A stretch of DNA of 64,000 nucleotides from Pseudomonas cichorii. GTDB taxonomy: Bacteria > Pseudomonadota > Gammaproteobacteria > Pseudomonadales > Pseudomonadaceae. The notes beneath the pieces are model-generated. The model saw only the letters and a list, made by a program, of their open reading frames with translations. It ran no database searches and was not told where the DNA came from. The stretch spans positions 1-64,000 of the forward strand of contig NZ_BLVZ01000017.1 in assembly GCF_015471405.1 (NCBI RefSeq). The letters are read 5' to 3'. Both the position numbers and the translations under genes were made by a program. This document shows positions 35,075-43,268 of this stretch, piece by piece (position 1 is the stretch's first letter; the number at the start of each line of letters is the position of its first letter).

Positions 35075-36318
35075 TTTCCATAAATCCGTTTAAATTCCTC
35101 GTCAGCTTCTTTGAATACGTCAAGTAACGCATCAGAGTCCTGTTCGATGGTTTTCCAGGGTTGTACGACTTGTCTGAAGCGATTCATGAATACCCGGAGT
35201 GACAAGGCATCGTTGATTTCCAATGACGACTTTGCCGACCCGTCAATGAAAATGAATAGTTTGTTCCAGACCGTAATCAGGTTTTTGGTTGCGATGTCAG
35301 CGTCAATAACAACGGTGACGAGATTTTGCAGGTCAAACTTGACCCTGCTCAATGAACCAAGGATCTTGTTTTTAAGTTGCAGCTCATCGATTTCTTTGGT
35401 TTGTTGCGAGATCAGTTCGTTTCTTGCTTTACGAACCCCTTCGGCTTCAACGCCAAAATAGATGCCCAGCGCAAGGCCGACAATATTCAGTTTACTGACC
35501 GAGCCCAGAGAGCGTTCAACGGCCGCCTTGTATTCCTTGTTCTTTTCATCGATATCTTTTGCCCTGCGCTCGATACTGTTATTCAGCCTGGTGACATCCG
35601 TGGGCAATGAGCTGTTATCGATTGCGGTGACCTTGCGCTGAATTTCCGGTGTGACGTAAAGCGCAAGGTCCAGACCGAATTTTTCCAGTTCTTCCTTGAT
35701 GTCCTGTGCGTCTGCCTGGCTTTCCTTGACCTTGCGCAGGATTTCAGCCAGATAGAAACCGATGTCCTTTGCGGTTTCCTTGTCGCTTTCGCTCAGATCG
35801 ATCCCCGGAAATTTGTCACCCAGTTCACGGGACAGGCGTTTGACGTCTTCCAGTGTCTTGATGTCGAACTGTTCAATGATCTTGCCGGCCTTGATGTCGC
35901 TGTAGATGTCCTCCATGCTCTTGTCGTAGACCAGCATCTGGCCTGCGAACACTTTAAGTTTGCTGCCAACCGCCAGTAACTGACTGCGCAGAGGGCTCCA
36001 GCGCCTTGCATGGGCATGCACTATCTTATAGCTTTTCAGAAAGTCCTCAGGTTCCAGCCCGACACCCGCTCCGCTGCTGTAACCCAGGTAGGAAATGACG
36101 GCGTCAATCTCTGTGGGCAGTGCCAGGCCGACCAGTTCATATTGTTTGAGGTTGACGATCTGTTGCTTGGTCAGTATCAAGCCAGGTGTGCGTTGAACTT
36201 CTGTGTCATTGCCGGAAGATACATTGAAGAATACATCGGCTGACTGTATTGCTTCGTCGGTTACAGGGTCGCCGGTCGTGTTGGTGTCGGTAGCTAATCT
36301 TTCAAGTAGTGCAGTCAT
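35071..36318 (-). CDS. xaxA: Alpha-xenorhabdolysin-type binary toxin, subunit A-like
   Basis: A 415-residue protein, the length of XaxA/YaxA (about 408-410). The N-terminal globular part includes GLILTKQQIVNLKQYELVGL and ALPTEIDAVISYLGY. Long helices follow, and a hydrophobic turn LNIVGLALGIYFGVEAEG (277-294) sits between two coiled-coil arms (240-275, 296-335), the membrane-inserting hairpin of this class. In characterised homologues A and B bind, assemble on host membranes and open large pores that kill insect or mammalian cells. ATG 36318 has AAGGAC upstream. Coding GC is visibly lower than in flanking genes, which hints at horizontal gain. First gene of a three-gene operon. Confidence 0.75.
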   Translation of the reverse strand: MTALLERLATDTNTTGDPVTDEAIQSADVFFNVSSGNDTEVQRTPGLILTKQQIVNLKQYELVGLALPTEIDAVISYLGYSSGAGVGLEPEDFLKSYKIVHAHARRWSPLRSQLLAVGSKLKVFAGQMLVYDKSMEDIYSDIKAGKIIEQFDIKTLEDVKRLSRELGDKFPGIDLSESDKETAKDIGFYLAEILRKVKESQADAQDIKEELEKFGLDLALYVTPEIQRKVTAIDNSSLPTDVTRLNNSIERRAKDIDEKNKEYKAAVERSLGSVSKLNIVGLALGIYFGVEAEGVRKARNELISQQTKEIDELQLKNKILGSLSRVKFDLQNLVTVVIDADIATKNLITVWNKLFIFIDGSAKSSLEINDALSLRVFMNRFRQVVQPWKTIEQDSDALLDVFKEADEEFKRIYGK

Positions 36319-36736
36319 TGGACATGTCCTTATTTTCCAGTGGGACCATTATTGGATCCGGTTTTATGTGTTTCAGTTATTGCTTGAGATGAAGATTAGG
36401 GGGGCGGGATCATGAGTGTCAAAGGCGAAAGATAGTCGTGTCTTGTAGGATAAATGTTTTGGGTTGGTAAGTAGTCGTGTGAAAGTTTTGTGACGGTTCG
36501 TGAACTAGTGGTCAGGAGGTTAGTTGATGTTTTTATAACTAAGAGGTCGGGCAATTATGCGAATGCTTCTTTGTCGTAGGGCTTTTGATATACCGCAGAG
36601 GGGTTTGCATCATGGTTCACCCTGATGAGCTTCAAGGCTCAATGCTGTACGAGGCTGAGCGCTGTCTCCGTAAAGATGAGAATAAATAACATTTAGCGCA
36701 TAATACGCACCGCAAAATGCCGGCGAGGTAGTGGGT
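36319..36736. other. AT-rich divergent spacer
   Basis: A 418-bp region between the divergent toxin-type operon and the PepSY reductase, visibly richer in A+T than the rest of the window. It holds a Fur-box-like site near its right end. No ORF, REP or perfect long palindrome was found. Confidence 0.6.
36675..36693 (+). promoter_or_regulatory. Fur-box-like site upstream of PepSY reductase
   Basis: GATGAGAATAAATAACATT resembles the Fur consensus, with an AATGAGAAT-type left half. It lies about 45 bp before the start codon; the overlapping TAATAC at about 36701 may be a -10 box. Confidence 0.45.
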
Positions 36737-39256
36737 GTGTTGAAGAAAGTCCTGTTTCAGGTTCATTGGTTCTTCGGAATCACGGCGGGGCTGGTTCTGG
36801 CCTTGATGGGCATTACCGGTGCGCTGTATTCGTTCGAGGATGAGATTCTCGACGCGCTCAATCCTGATGTGCTGCTCGTTCAGGAGCGTGGCGCAACCTT
36901 GCCGCCGCCCGAACTGGTCCGCAAGCTGGAGGCCGCCACGGGCCTGACAGTGGCGATCCTGCGTGTCCAGACGGTGGGGAATCGCGTTGCCCAGGTCTAT
37001 TTCACACCTGATCCGGGCCAACGACGCGGTCCCAAGCGCAATTTCGACCCCTATACCGGGGAGCTTCGGGGCAACGGTGTAGGTGAGGGTTTCTTCGATT
37101 TTGTCCTGAACGTGCATCGCTATCTTGCGGCAGGTGAAGTCGGCAAGCAGATCACCGCGGCGTGTACCCTGATTCTGGTGTTCTTCTGTCTGTCCGGGCT
37201 CTATCTGCGCTGGCCGCGCAAGGCACTGGACTGGCGCGTCTGGCTGACCATGGATTGGGCGAAGAAAGGCCGCAGTTTCAACTGGGACCTGCACTCGATA
37301 TTCGGGACCTGGTGCCTGCTGTTTTATCTGTTGTTCGCCGTGACCGGCCTGAACTGGTCCTATGACTGGTTCAGCAATGGCATGAACAAACTGATGGGCG
37401 ATCCTCCACCTGTCGAGCAAGGCAAAGGCGATAAGCCTGTGCAGCCTCCGGGCCCGCTGGTTGTGGATTACGATGCCGTCTGGGCCAGCATTCAGGAAGC
37501 GGCCGGGCCTGAACTGAGCTCCTATAACCTGAGACTGCCTGCGAGCGGCGGTCAGCCTGCTACCGTGTTCTACCTGCTCAAGAGTTCGCCGCATCCGCGT
37601 GCCTTCGGCACCCTCAATCTGGACCCGGCCACCGGCAAGATCAATTTTGTCGTGCGGTATGAGGACAAGAGCCTGAGCGCACAATTGCTGAGCAGTAATT
37701 ACGCGCTGCACGTGGGCAGTTATTTCGGCATTGTCGGGCGTATCGTAATGACCGTTGCGTCATTGATGATGCCGCTGTTCTTCATCACCGGCTGGCTGCT
37801 GTATCTGGATCGGCGTCGCAAGAAGCGCGAGATCAAAGAGGCCCGTGGCGGTCTGGTAGCCAATAATGATGCGTCATCGTGGCTGATCGGTTTTGCCAGC
37901 CAGAGTGGCTTTGCCGAGCAACTGGCCTGGCAGACCGCCGGGCAGTTGCAGGCGGCGGGTTTGCCGGTGCGGGTGCAGCGCCTGGGCGAGCTGACCGGGC
38001 AGGACCTGAGCCAGAGCAGCAATGCCTTGTTTGTGGTCAGCACCTTTGGCGATGGCGAAGCGCCGGACAGCGCTCGTGGTTTCGAGCGTAAATTGCTGGG
38101 CAGCCCGTTATCGCTGCAGAACCTGAACTACGCCGTCCTGGCCTTGGGGGATCGGCAGTATCAGCATTTCTGCGGTTTCGCTCACCGTTTGCATGACTGG
38201 CTGAGCGAGCGTGGCGGCCGCACCCTGTTTGCGCCAGTGGAAGTCGACAGCGCCGACCCAGCCGCCTTGCAGCACTGGCAACAACAGCTTGGGCAACTGA
38301 CGGGCAGCAAACCCTCCACCACCTGGCAGGCTCCGGTTTTCGAGAACTGGACGCTGGTTCGCCGTGAACTGCTGAACCCCGGCAGCAGTGGTTCAAAAGT
38401 CTTTCTGGTCGATCTGGCAGCGCCAGGTCCGGCGACCTGGCTGGCCGGTGATCTGATCGAGGTCTTGCCACGCAACAGTGCAGCAGCCATTGAGCATTTC
38501 CTTAACGGGTTGGGCATTGCTCAGGATATGCCGGTCAGTGTGGACGGTTTGCAGGAAACCCTGGCTCAGGCCCTGGCTACCCGCCAATTGCCGCAGCACC
38601 GGGCGCATCTTGTCGGTCTGCACGCTCAGGCATTGCTCAATGCACTGGTGCCGTTGTCCGCCCGCGAATATTCCATCGCCTCGATTCCGGCAGATGGCGT
38701 ACTGCAACTGATCGTGCGTCAGGAACTGCATCCCGATGGCAGCCTGGGGCTGGGCTCTGGCTGGCTGACCGAGCATGCCGCGCTGGACGGCGCAGTCAGC
38801 CTGCGTCTGCGCCGCAACAGCAGCTTCCATCTGCCGGCCGAGCCGATCCCGATGATCCTGCTGGGTAACGGCACCGGTCTTGCGGGCTTGCGCAGCCTGC
38901 TCAAGGCGCGCATCGCCCAGGGGCAATCGCGTAACTGGCTGCTGTTTGGCGAGCGGAATGTGGCTCATGATTTTTATTGTTCCGGCGAGCTGAAAGGCTG
39001 GCTGGCCAGCGGTGATCTGTTGCGGCTGGACCTGGCGTTTTCTCGCGATCAGGCGCAAAAGATCTACGTGCAGGATCGCTTGCGCGAAGCCGCCAATGAG
39101 TTGCGGGCCTGGCTGGATCAAGGCGCAGCGATTTATATCTGCGGCAGTCTGGAAGGGATGGCGGCGGGTGTGGATCAGGTCTTGAAGGATGTGCTGGGCG
39201 AACAGGCGGTGACCGAGCTGGTCGAGCAGGGGCGTTACAGAAGGGATGTCTATTGA
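36737..39256 (+). CDS. PepSY-flavodoxin-FAD/NAD(P)H reductase fusion
   Basis: An 839-residue fusion. Residues 1-370 form a PepSY-associated membrane module with four hydrophobic helices (FGITAGLVLALMGITGALYS, ITAACTLILVFFCLSGLYLR, and others). A flavodoxin-like domain follows (SQSGFAEQLAWQTAGQL, FVVSTFGDGEAPDSARGF), then FAD- and NAD(P)H-binding parts of the sulfite reductase flavoprotein type (YSIASIPADGVLQL, MILLGNGTGLAGLRSLL, YICGSLEGMAAGVDQVL). GTG 36737 is preferred over GTG 36731 because GAGG is then 8 bases away. P. aeruginosa carries a homologue near speC and the piu iron genes. It probably reduces ferric siderophores in the periplasm using cytoplasmic NAD(P)H. Confidence 0.87.
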   Translation: MLKKVLFQVHWFFGITAGLVLALMGITGALYSFEDEILDALNPDVLLVQERGATLPPPELVRKLEAATGLTVAILRVQTVGNRVAQVYFTPDPGQRRGPKRNFDPYTGELRGNGVGEGFFDFVLNVHRYLAAGEVGKQITAACTLILVFFCLSGLYLRWPRKALDWRVWLTMDWAKKGRSFNWDLHSIFGTWCLLFYLLFAVTGLNWSYDWFSNGMNKLMGDPPPVEQGKGDKPVQPPGPLVVDYDAVWASIQEAAGPELSSYNLRLPASGGQPATVFYLLKSSPHPRAFGTLNLDPATGKINFVVRYEDKSLSAQLLSSNYALHVGSYFGIVGRIVMTVASLMMPLFFITGWLLYLDRRRKKREIKEARGGLVANNDASSWLIGFASQSGFAEQLAWQTAGQLQAAGLPVRVQRLGELTGQDLSQSSNALFVVSTFGDGEAPDSARGFERKLLGSPLSLQNLNYAVLALGDRQYQHFCGFAHRLHDWLSERGGRTLFAPVEVDSADPAALQHWQQQLGQLTGSKPSTTWQAPVFENWTLVRRELLNPGSSGSKVFLVDLAAPGPATWLAGDLIEVLPRNSAAAIEHFLNGLGIAQDMPVSVDGLQETLAQALATRQLPQHRAHLVGLHAQALLNALVPLSAREYSIASIPADGVLQLIVRQELHPDGSLGLGSGWLTEHAALDGAVSLRLRRNSSFHLPAEPIPMILLGNGTGLAGLRSLLKARIAQGQSRNWLLFGERNVAHDFYCSGELKGWLASGDLLRLDLAFSRDQAQKIYVQDRLREAANELRAWLDQGAAIYICGSLEGMAAGVDQVLKDVLGEQAVTELVEQGRYRRDVY

Positions 39257-39262
39257 TTGAGA

Positions 39263-39307
39263 TCGCGAATGAATTCGCTCCTACGGTAGGAGCGAATTCA
39301 TTCGCGA
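39263..39307. repeat. Perfect REP palindrome
   Basis: Two REP units form an exact 22-bp inverted repeat (arms 39263-39284 and 39286-39307) around a single G. It lies between the convergent PepSY reductase and dppF stops and would fold into one 22-bp hairpin in either transcript. Confidence 0.9.
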
Positions 39308-39311
39308 AGGA

Positions 39312-40286
39312 TTACGCAGCCACAAACTGCTCCGCGTAATGACAGGCTACCTGACGGTTATCCACCGTCCGTAGCTCGGGTACTTCCGTTGAGCAGCGCT
39401 CGGTCGCGTAGGGGCAGCGCTTGTGGAAGGCGCAGCCGCTTGGCGGGTCGAGAGGGTTGGGAAGTTCGCCGACGATCTTTATCTTCGGCTTCAGCGGGTC
39501 CGGGTGAATGGTCGGGGTCGCCGAGAGCAGCGCCTGGGTGTAAGGGTGCAGAGGACGGTTGTAGATTTCCTCTTTCGGCCCCATTTCCGCAGGTCGTCCC
39601 AGATACATCACCAATACCGTGTCGGCCACATGGCGCACCACCGACAGGTTGTGGGAGATGAACACGTAGGCTGTGTTGAACTCCTGCTGCAGATCCATGA
39701 ACAGGTTCAGTACCTGCGCCTGGATCGACACATCCAGCGCCGAGGTCGGTTCATCGGCCACCAGCACCTTGGGTTGCAGCATCATGGCGCGGGCCAGGGC
39801 GATACGCTGACGCTGACCACCGGAGAACATGTGCGGGTAGCGATGGTAATGCTCTGGACGCAGGCCCACCTGGCTCATCATCGCCTGAACCTTTTCCCGG
39901 CGTTCGGCACGGCTGAGGTTGGTATTGATGAGTAGCGGCTCGCCCAGTTGATCACCGATCTTCTGCCGAGGATTGAGCGAGGCATACGGGCTCTGGAACA
40001 CCATCTGCACGTCTTTGCGCAATTGCTTGCGCTCGGCCTTGCTGGCTCCCGCGACTTCTTGCCCGGCGATTTTCAGGGAGCCGGAAGAGGGCTCTTCGAT
40101 CAGGGTCAGGGCGCGAGCCAGCGTGGACTTCCCGCAGCCGGATTCACCGACCACGGCCAGGGTCTTGCCTGCTTCCAGCTCAAAGGACACGCCATTGAGG
40201 GCACGCACCAGTGCATTGCCCTTGAACAGGCCGCGAGAGACTTCGTAGTGACGGGTAAGGTCGCGGGCGGTAAGTACGACGCTCAT
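39312..40286 (-). CDS. dppF: Di/oligopeptide ABC transporter ATPase DppF
   Basis: A 324-residue ATPase of the DppF/OppF group. Walker A GESGCGKSTLARAL (near residue 47), signature FSGGQRQRIALARAM, Walker B VLVADEPTSALDVSIQAQVL, H-loop FISHNLSVV, and the C-terminal peptide-transporter extension with the Fe-S-type cysteine motif (PSGCAFHKRCPYATERC). Its start codon overlaps the dppD stop by one base (TAATG). Last gene of the dppABCDF order on the minus strand; powers dipeptide import with DppD. Confidence 0.93.
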   Translation of the reverse strand: MSVVLTARDLTRHYEVSRGLFKGNALVRALNGVSFELEAGKTLAVVGESGCGKSTLARALTLIEEPSSGSLKIAGQEVAGASKAERKQLRKDVQMVFQSPYASLNPRQKIGDQLGEPLLINTNLSRAERREKVQAMMSQVGLRPEHYHRYPHMFSGGQRQRIALARAMMLQPKVLVADEPTSALDVSIQAQVLNLFMDLQQEFNTAYVFISHNLSVVRHVADTVLVMYLGRPAEMGPKEEIYNRPLHPYTQALLSATPTIHPDPLKPKIKIVGELPNPLDPPSGCAFHKRCPYATERCSTEVPELRTVDNRQVACHYAEQFVAA

Positions 40287-41254
40287 TACGCCACCTCCTG
40301 ATTCAAGGGATAGAAGCAGCGTGCATGGCTGTGGGCTTTAGGGTCCAGGGACGGGCGCTGGGTGCGGCAGTTCTCCTGGGCGTAAGGGCAGCGTGGCGAC
40401 AGCAGGCAGCCGATTGGGCGGTCATAACGGCCAGGTACCATGCCGGGCAATGTTGCCAGGCGCGCTGCACCCATGCTGTGTTCCGGGATCGCGGCCAGCA
40501 ATGCTTCGCTGTACGGATGAGCCGGAATGTCGAACAGGCCGGGCACCTGACCGACTTCCACGGCTTGCCCTGCGTACATCACACAGACACGCTGCGCGGT
40601 TTCGGCAACCACGGCCAGGTCGTGAGTGATCAGTACCAGCGCCATGTCCTGATCCTTTTGCAGGCTCAGCAGCAGATCCATGATCTGTGCCTGGATGGTG
40701 ACGTCCAGTGCGGTGGTCGGCTCGTCGGCGATCAGCAGCTTGGGTTCACCGGCGATGGCCATGGCAATTGCCACGCGCTGGCTCATGCCGCCGGACAGTT
40801 GGTGCGGGTAGGCATTCAGGCGTGCGGCAGCGCCGGGGATTTCCACTTTTTCGAGCAGTTCCAGGGCGCGTTGGCGTGCGGCCTTGCCGGACAGTTTCAA
40901 GTGTTGGCGCAGGACTTCCTCGATCTGAAAACCCACGGTGTAGCTGGGGTTCAGCGCGGTCATCGGGTCCTGAAATACCATCGCCAGGTCCTTGCCGATG
41001 ATACGGCGACGTTGGCGTGCGTTGAGCTTGAGCAGGTCGTTGCCATCGAAACTGAGCGAGTCGGCGGTGATGATGCCGGGAGCGTCGATCAGCCCCATCA
41101 GCGCCATCATGGTCACGGACTTGCCGGACCCCGATTCGCCGACGATGGCCATGACTTCGCCTCTTTCGACACTCAGCGACAGGCCATCCACAACGGGGAC
41201 GGCCTTGCTGTCGCCGAAGCGGACGTTGAGATTCTGGATTTGCAGAAGTGACAT
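40286..41254 (-). CDS. dppD: Di/oligopeptide ABC transporter ATPase DppD
   Basis: A 322-residue ATPase of the DppD/OppD group. Walker A GESGSGKSVTMMAL, signature LSGGMSQRVAIAMAI, Walker B LLIADEPTTALDVTIQAQIM, and the C-terminal cysteine motif IGCLLSPRCPYAQENC. ATG 41254 is chosen because GAGGAG lies 6 bases upstream and the product starts MSLLQIQNLNVRF; an upstream frame to 41299 overlaps dppC. Partner of DppF on the cytoplasmic face. Confidence 0.93.
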   Translation of the reverse strand: MSLLQIQNLNVRFGDSKAVPVVDGLSLSVERGEVMAIVGESGSGKSVTMMALMGLIDAPGIITADSLSFDGNDLLKLNARQRRRIIGKDLAMVFQDPMTALNPSYTVGFQIEEVLRQHLKLSGKAARQRALELLEKVEIPGAAARLNAYPHQLSGGMSQRVAIAMAIAGEPKLLIADEPTTALDVTIQAQIMDLLLSLQKDQDMALVLITHDLAVVAETAQRVCVMYAGQAVEVGQVPGLFDIPAHPYSEALLAAIPEHSMGAARLATLPGMVPGRYDRPIGCLLSPRCPYAQENCRTQRPSLDPKAHSHARCFYPLNQEVA

Positions 41255-41264
41255 ACGAATCTCC

Positions 41265-42176
41265 TCAGGCGGCATTCTTGAGTTTCGGGTCCAGCGCATC
41301 GCGCAGGCCGTCGCCCATCAGGTTGATTGCCAGCACGCTGAGCAAAATGGTCAGACCGGGCAGGCTCACGACCCACCAGGCGCGTTCGATGTAGTCGCGG
41401 GCCGAAGCGAGCATGGTGCCCCACTCAGGCGTCGGCGGTTGTACGCCAAGCCCCAGGAAACCCAGTGCCGCGGCATCGAGAATGGCGGAGGAGAAACTCA
41501 GGGTCGCCTGTACGATCAGCGGCGCCATGCAATTGGGCAGCACGGTGACGAACATCAGGCGTGGCAGAGTGGCTCCGGCCAGACGGGCAGCGGTCACGTA
41601 GTCGCGATTCAGTTCGCCCATCACCGCAGCACGGGTCAGGCGCACATAGGACGGCAGCGACACGATGGCAATGGCAATCACGGTGTTGATCAGGCCAGGG
41701 CCGAGGATTGCGACGATAGCCACAGCCAGCAGCAGCGAGGGCAGGGCGAGCATGATGTCCATCAGACGCATGACCGCAGGGCCGAGGAAGCGTGGGAAGA
41801 ACCCGGCCAGCAGACCCAGCAGGATGCCGGGGATCAGCGACATGACTACGGAAGACAGGCCGATCAGCAGCGACAGTTGCGAGCCCTGAATCAACCGGGA
41901 CAACAGGTCGCGGCCCAGTTCATCGGTGCCGAGAAGGAATTGCCATTGACCGCCTTCAAGCCAGACCGGAGGGGTCAGCAGGAAGTCGCGGTATTGCTCG
42001 CTCGGATCGTGGGGCGCAACCCAAGGGGCGAACAGCGCACAGAACACGATCAGGATCATGAACATCAGGCCGGCAACGGCACCTTTGTTCCGGGAAAAGG
42101 CTTGCCAGAATTCTTTGTAAGGCGATGGGTAAAGCAGGCTTTGATCGACTGCTACCTCAGGAGTAGGTGTGCTCAT
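41265..42176 (-). CDS. dppC: Dipeptide ABC transporter permease DppC
   Basis: A 303-residue permease. An N-terminal cytoplasmic segment (YKEFWQAFSRNKGAVAGL) precedes the first helix; the periplasmic LGTDELGRDLLSRLIQGSQLSL motif is diagnostic of the DppC/OppC family, and the EAA loop (AARLAGATLPRLMFVTVLPN) is near residues 195-215. It sits 10 bp upstream of dppD and 11 bp after dppB, within one operon. Confidence 0.93.
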   Translation of the reverse strand: MSTPTPEVAVDQSLLYPSPYKEFWQAFSRNKGAVAGLMFMILIVFCALFAPWVAPHDPSEQYRDFLLTPPVWLEGGQWQFLLGTDELGRDLLSRLIQGSQLSLLIGLSSVVMSLIPGILLGLLAGFFPRFLGPAVMRLMDIMLALPSLLLAVAIVAILGPGLINTVIAIAIVSLPSYVRLTRAAVMGELNRDYVTAARLAGATLPRLMFVTVLPNCMAPLIVQATLSFSSAILDAAALGFLGLGVQPPTPEWGTMLASARDYIERAWWVVSLPGLTILLSVLAINLMGDGLRDALDPKLKNAA

Positions 42177-42187
42177 TGGTCAGGATC

Positions 42188-43198
42188 TCAGCGCTGGTGA
42201 CGGATGCGTGGGTTGGCAAAGCCGTAGAGGATATCCACCACGAAGTTGACCAGGATCACCAGACAGGCGATCAGCAGAATACCGTTCTGTACGACCGGGT
42301 AGTCCCGTGCGCCAATGGCCTCGATCAGCCATTTGCCGATGCCGGGCCAGGAGAAGATCGTTTCGGTCAGTACGGCACCCGCCAGCAGTGCGCCGACTTG
42401 CAGGCCGAATACGGTCAGAACCGGAATCAACGCATTGCGCAGGCCATGGACGAATACCACGCGAGCAGGCGACAGGCCCTTGGCCCGTGCGGTACGCACG
42501 TAATCTTCACGCAAGACTTCCAGCATCGAGGAGCGGGTCATCCGGGCAATCACCGCCAGCGGGATGGTGCCCAGCACGATGGCAGGAAGAATCAGGTGAT
42601 GCAGGGCATCGAGGAATGCGCCTTCTTCATCGCTGAGCAGGGTGTCGATCAGCATGAAACCGGTGACGGGCTGAATGTCATACAGCAGGTCGATGCGTCC
42701 CGATACCGGGGTCCAGCCCAGGGATACCGAGAAGAACATGATGAGGATCAGACCCCACCAGAAGATCGGCATCGAGTACCCCGCCAGGGAAACCCCCATG
42801 ACCCCGTGATCGAACAGCGAGCCGCGCTTGAGTGCCGCAATCACTCCGGCCAGAAGCCCGAAAATGCCTGCGAAGATCAATGCCGCAATCGACAGTTCAA
42901 GCGTGGCGGGGAACAGCGAGGTGAACTCGGTCCATACGCTTTCGCGAGTACGCAGGGATTCGCCGAGGTCGCCCTGGGCGAGCTTGCTGACGTAATCGAT
43001 GTACTGCGCATAAAGCGGTTTGTTCAGACCAAGGCGTTCCATGGCCTGGGCATGCATTTCCGGGTCGACCCGGCGTTCGCCCATCATGACTTCGACCGGG
43101 TCACCGGGGATCAGGCGAATCAGGGCGAACGTCAGCAAGGTGATGCCGAAGAAGGTAGGGATCAGCAACCCCACCCGGCGGGCAATAAAACTAAACAT
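42188..43198 (-). CDS. dppB: Dipeptide ABC transporter permease DppB
   Basis: A 336-residue permease starting MFSFIARRVGLLIPTFFGIT, the conserved first helix of DppB/OppB proteins. The RLIPGDPVEVMMGER motif follows at residues 28-42, and the EAA loop (RTARAKGLSPARVVFVHGLRNALIPVL) is near residue 230. It pairs with DppC to form the membrane channel. A 70-bp gap separates it from dppA upstream. Confidence 0.93.
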   Translation of the reverse strand: MFSFIARRVGLLIPTFFGITLLTFALIRLIPGDPVEVMMGERRVDPEMHAQAMERLGLNKPLYAQYIDYVSKLAQGDLGESLRTRESVWTEFTSLFPATLELSIAALIFAGIFGLLAGVIAALKRGSLFDHGVMGVSLAGYSMPIFWWGLILIMFFSVSLGWTPVSGRIDLLYDIQPVTGFMLIDTLLSDEEGAFLDALHHLILPAIVLGTIPLAVIARMTRSSMLEVLREDYVRTARAKGLSPARVVFVHGLRNALIPVLTVFGLQVGALLAGAVLTETIFSWPGIGKWLIEAIGARDYPVVQNGILLIACLVILVNFVVDILYGFANPRIRHQR

Positions 43199-43268
43199 CT
43201 TGTGGTGTACCTCATCAGCCTTTCAGGCATGCCGCCCTTGATCTTGTGGACGCGGGCGGCTGTTTTTC

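Noticed and set aside
34094..35083. 329-codon plus-strand frame opposite the XaxB-like gene
   Set aside because: Antisense shadow; the minus frame has coupled start, coiled-coil pattern and hydrophobic hairpin.
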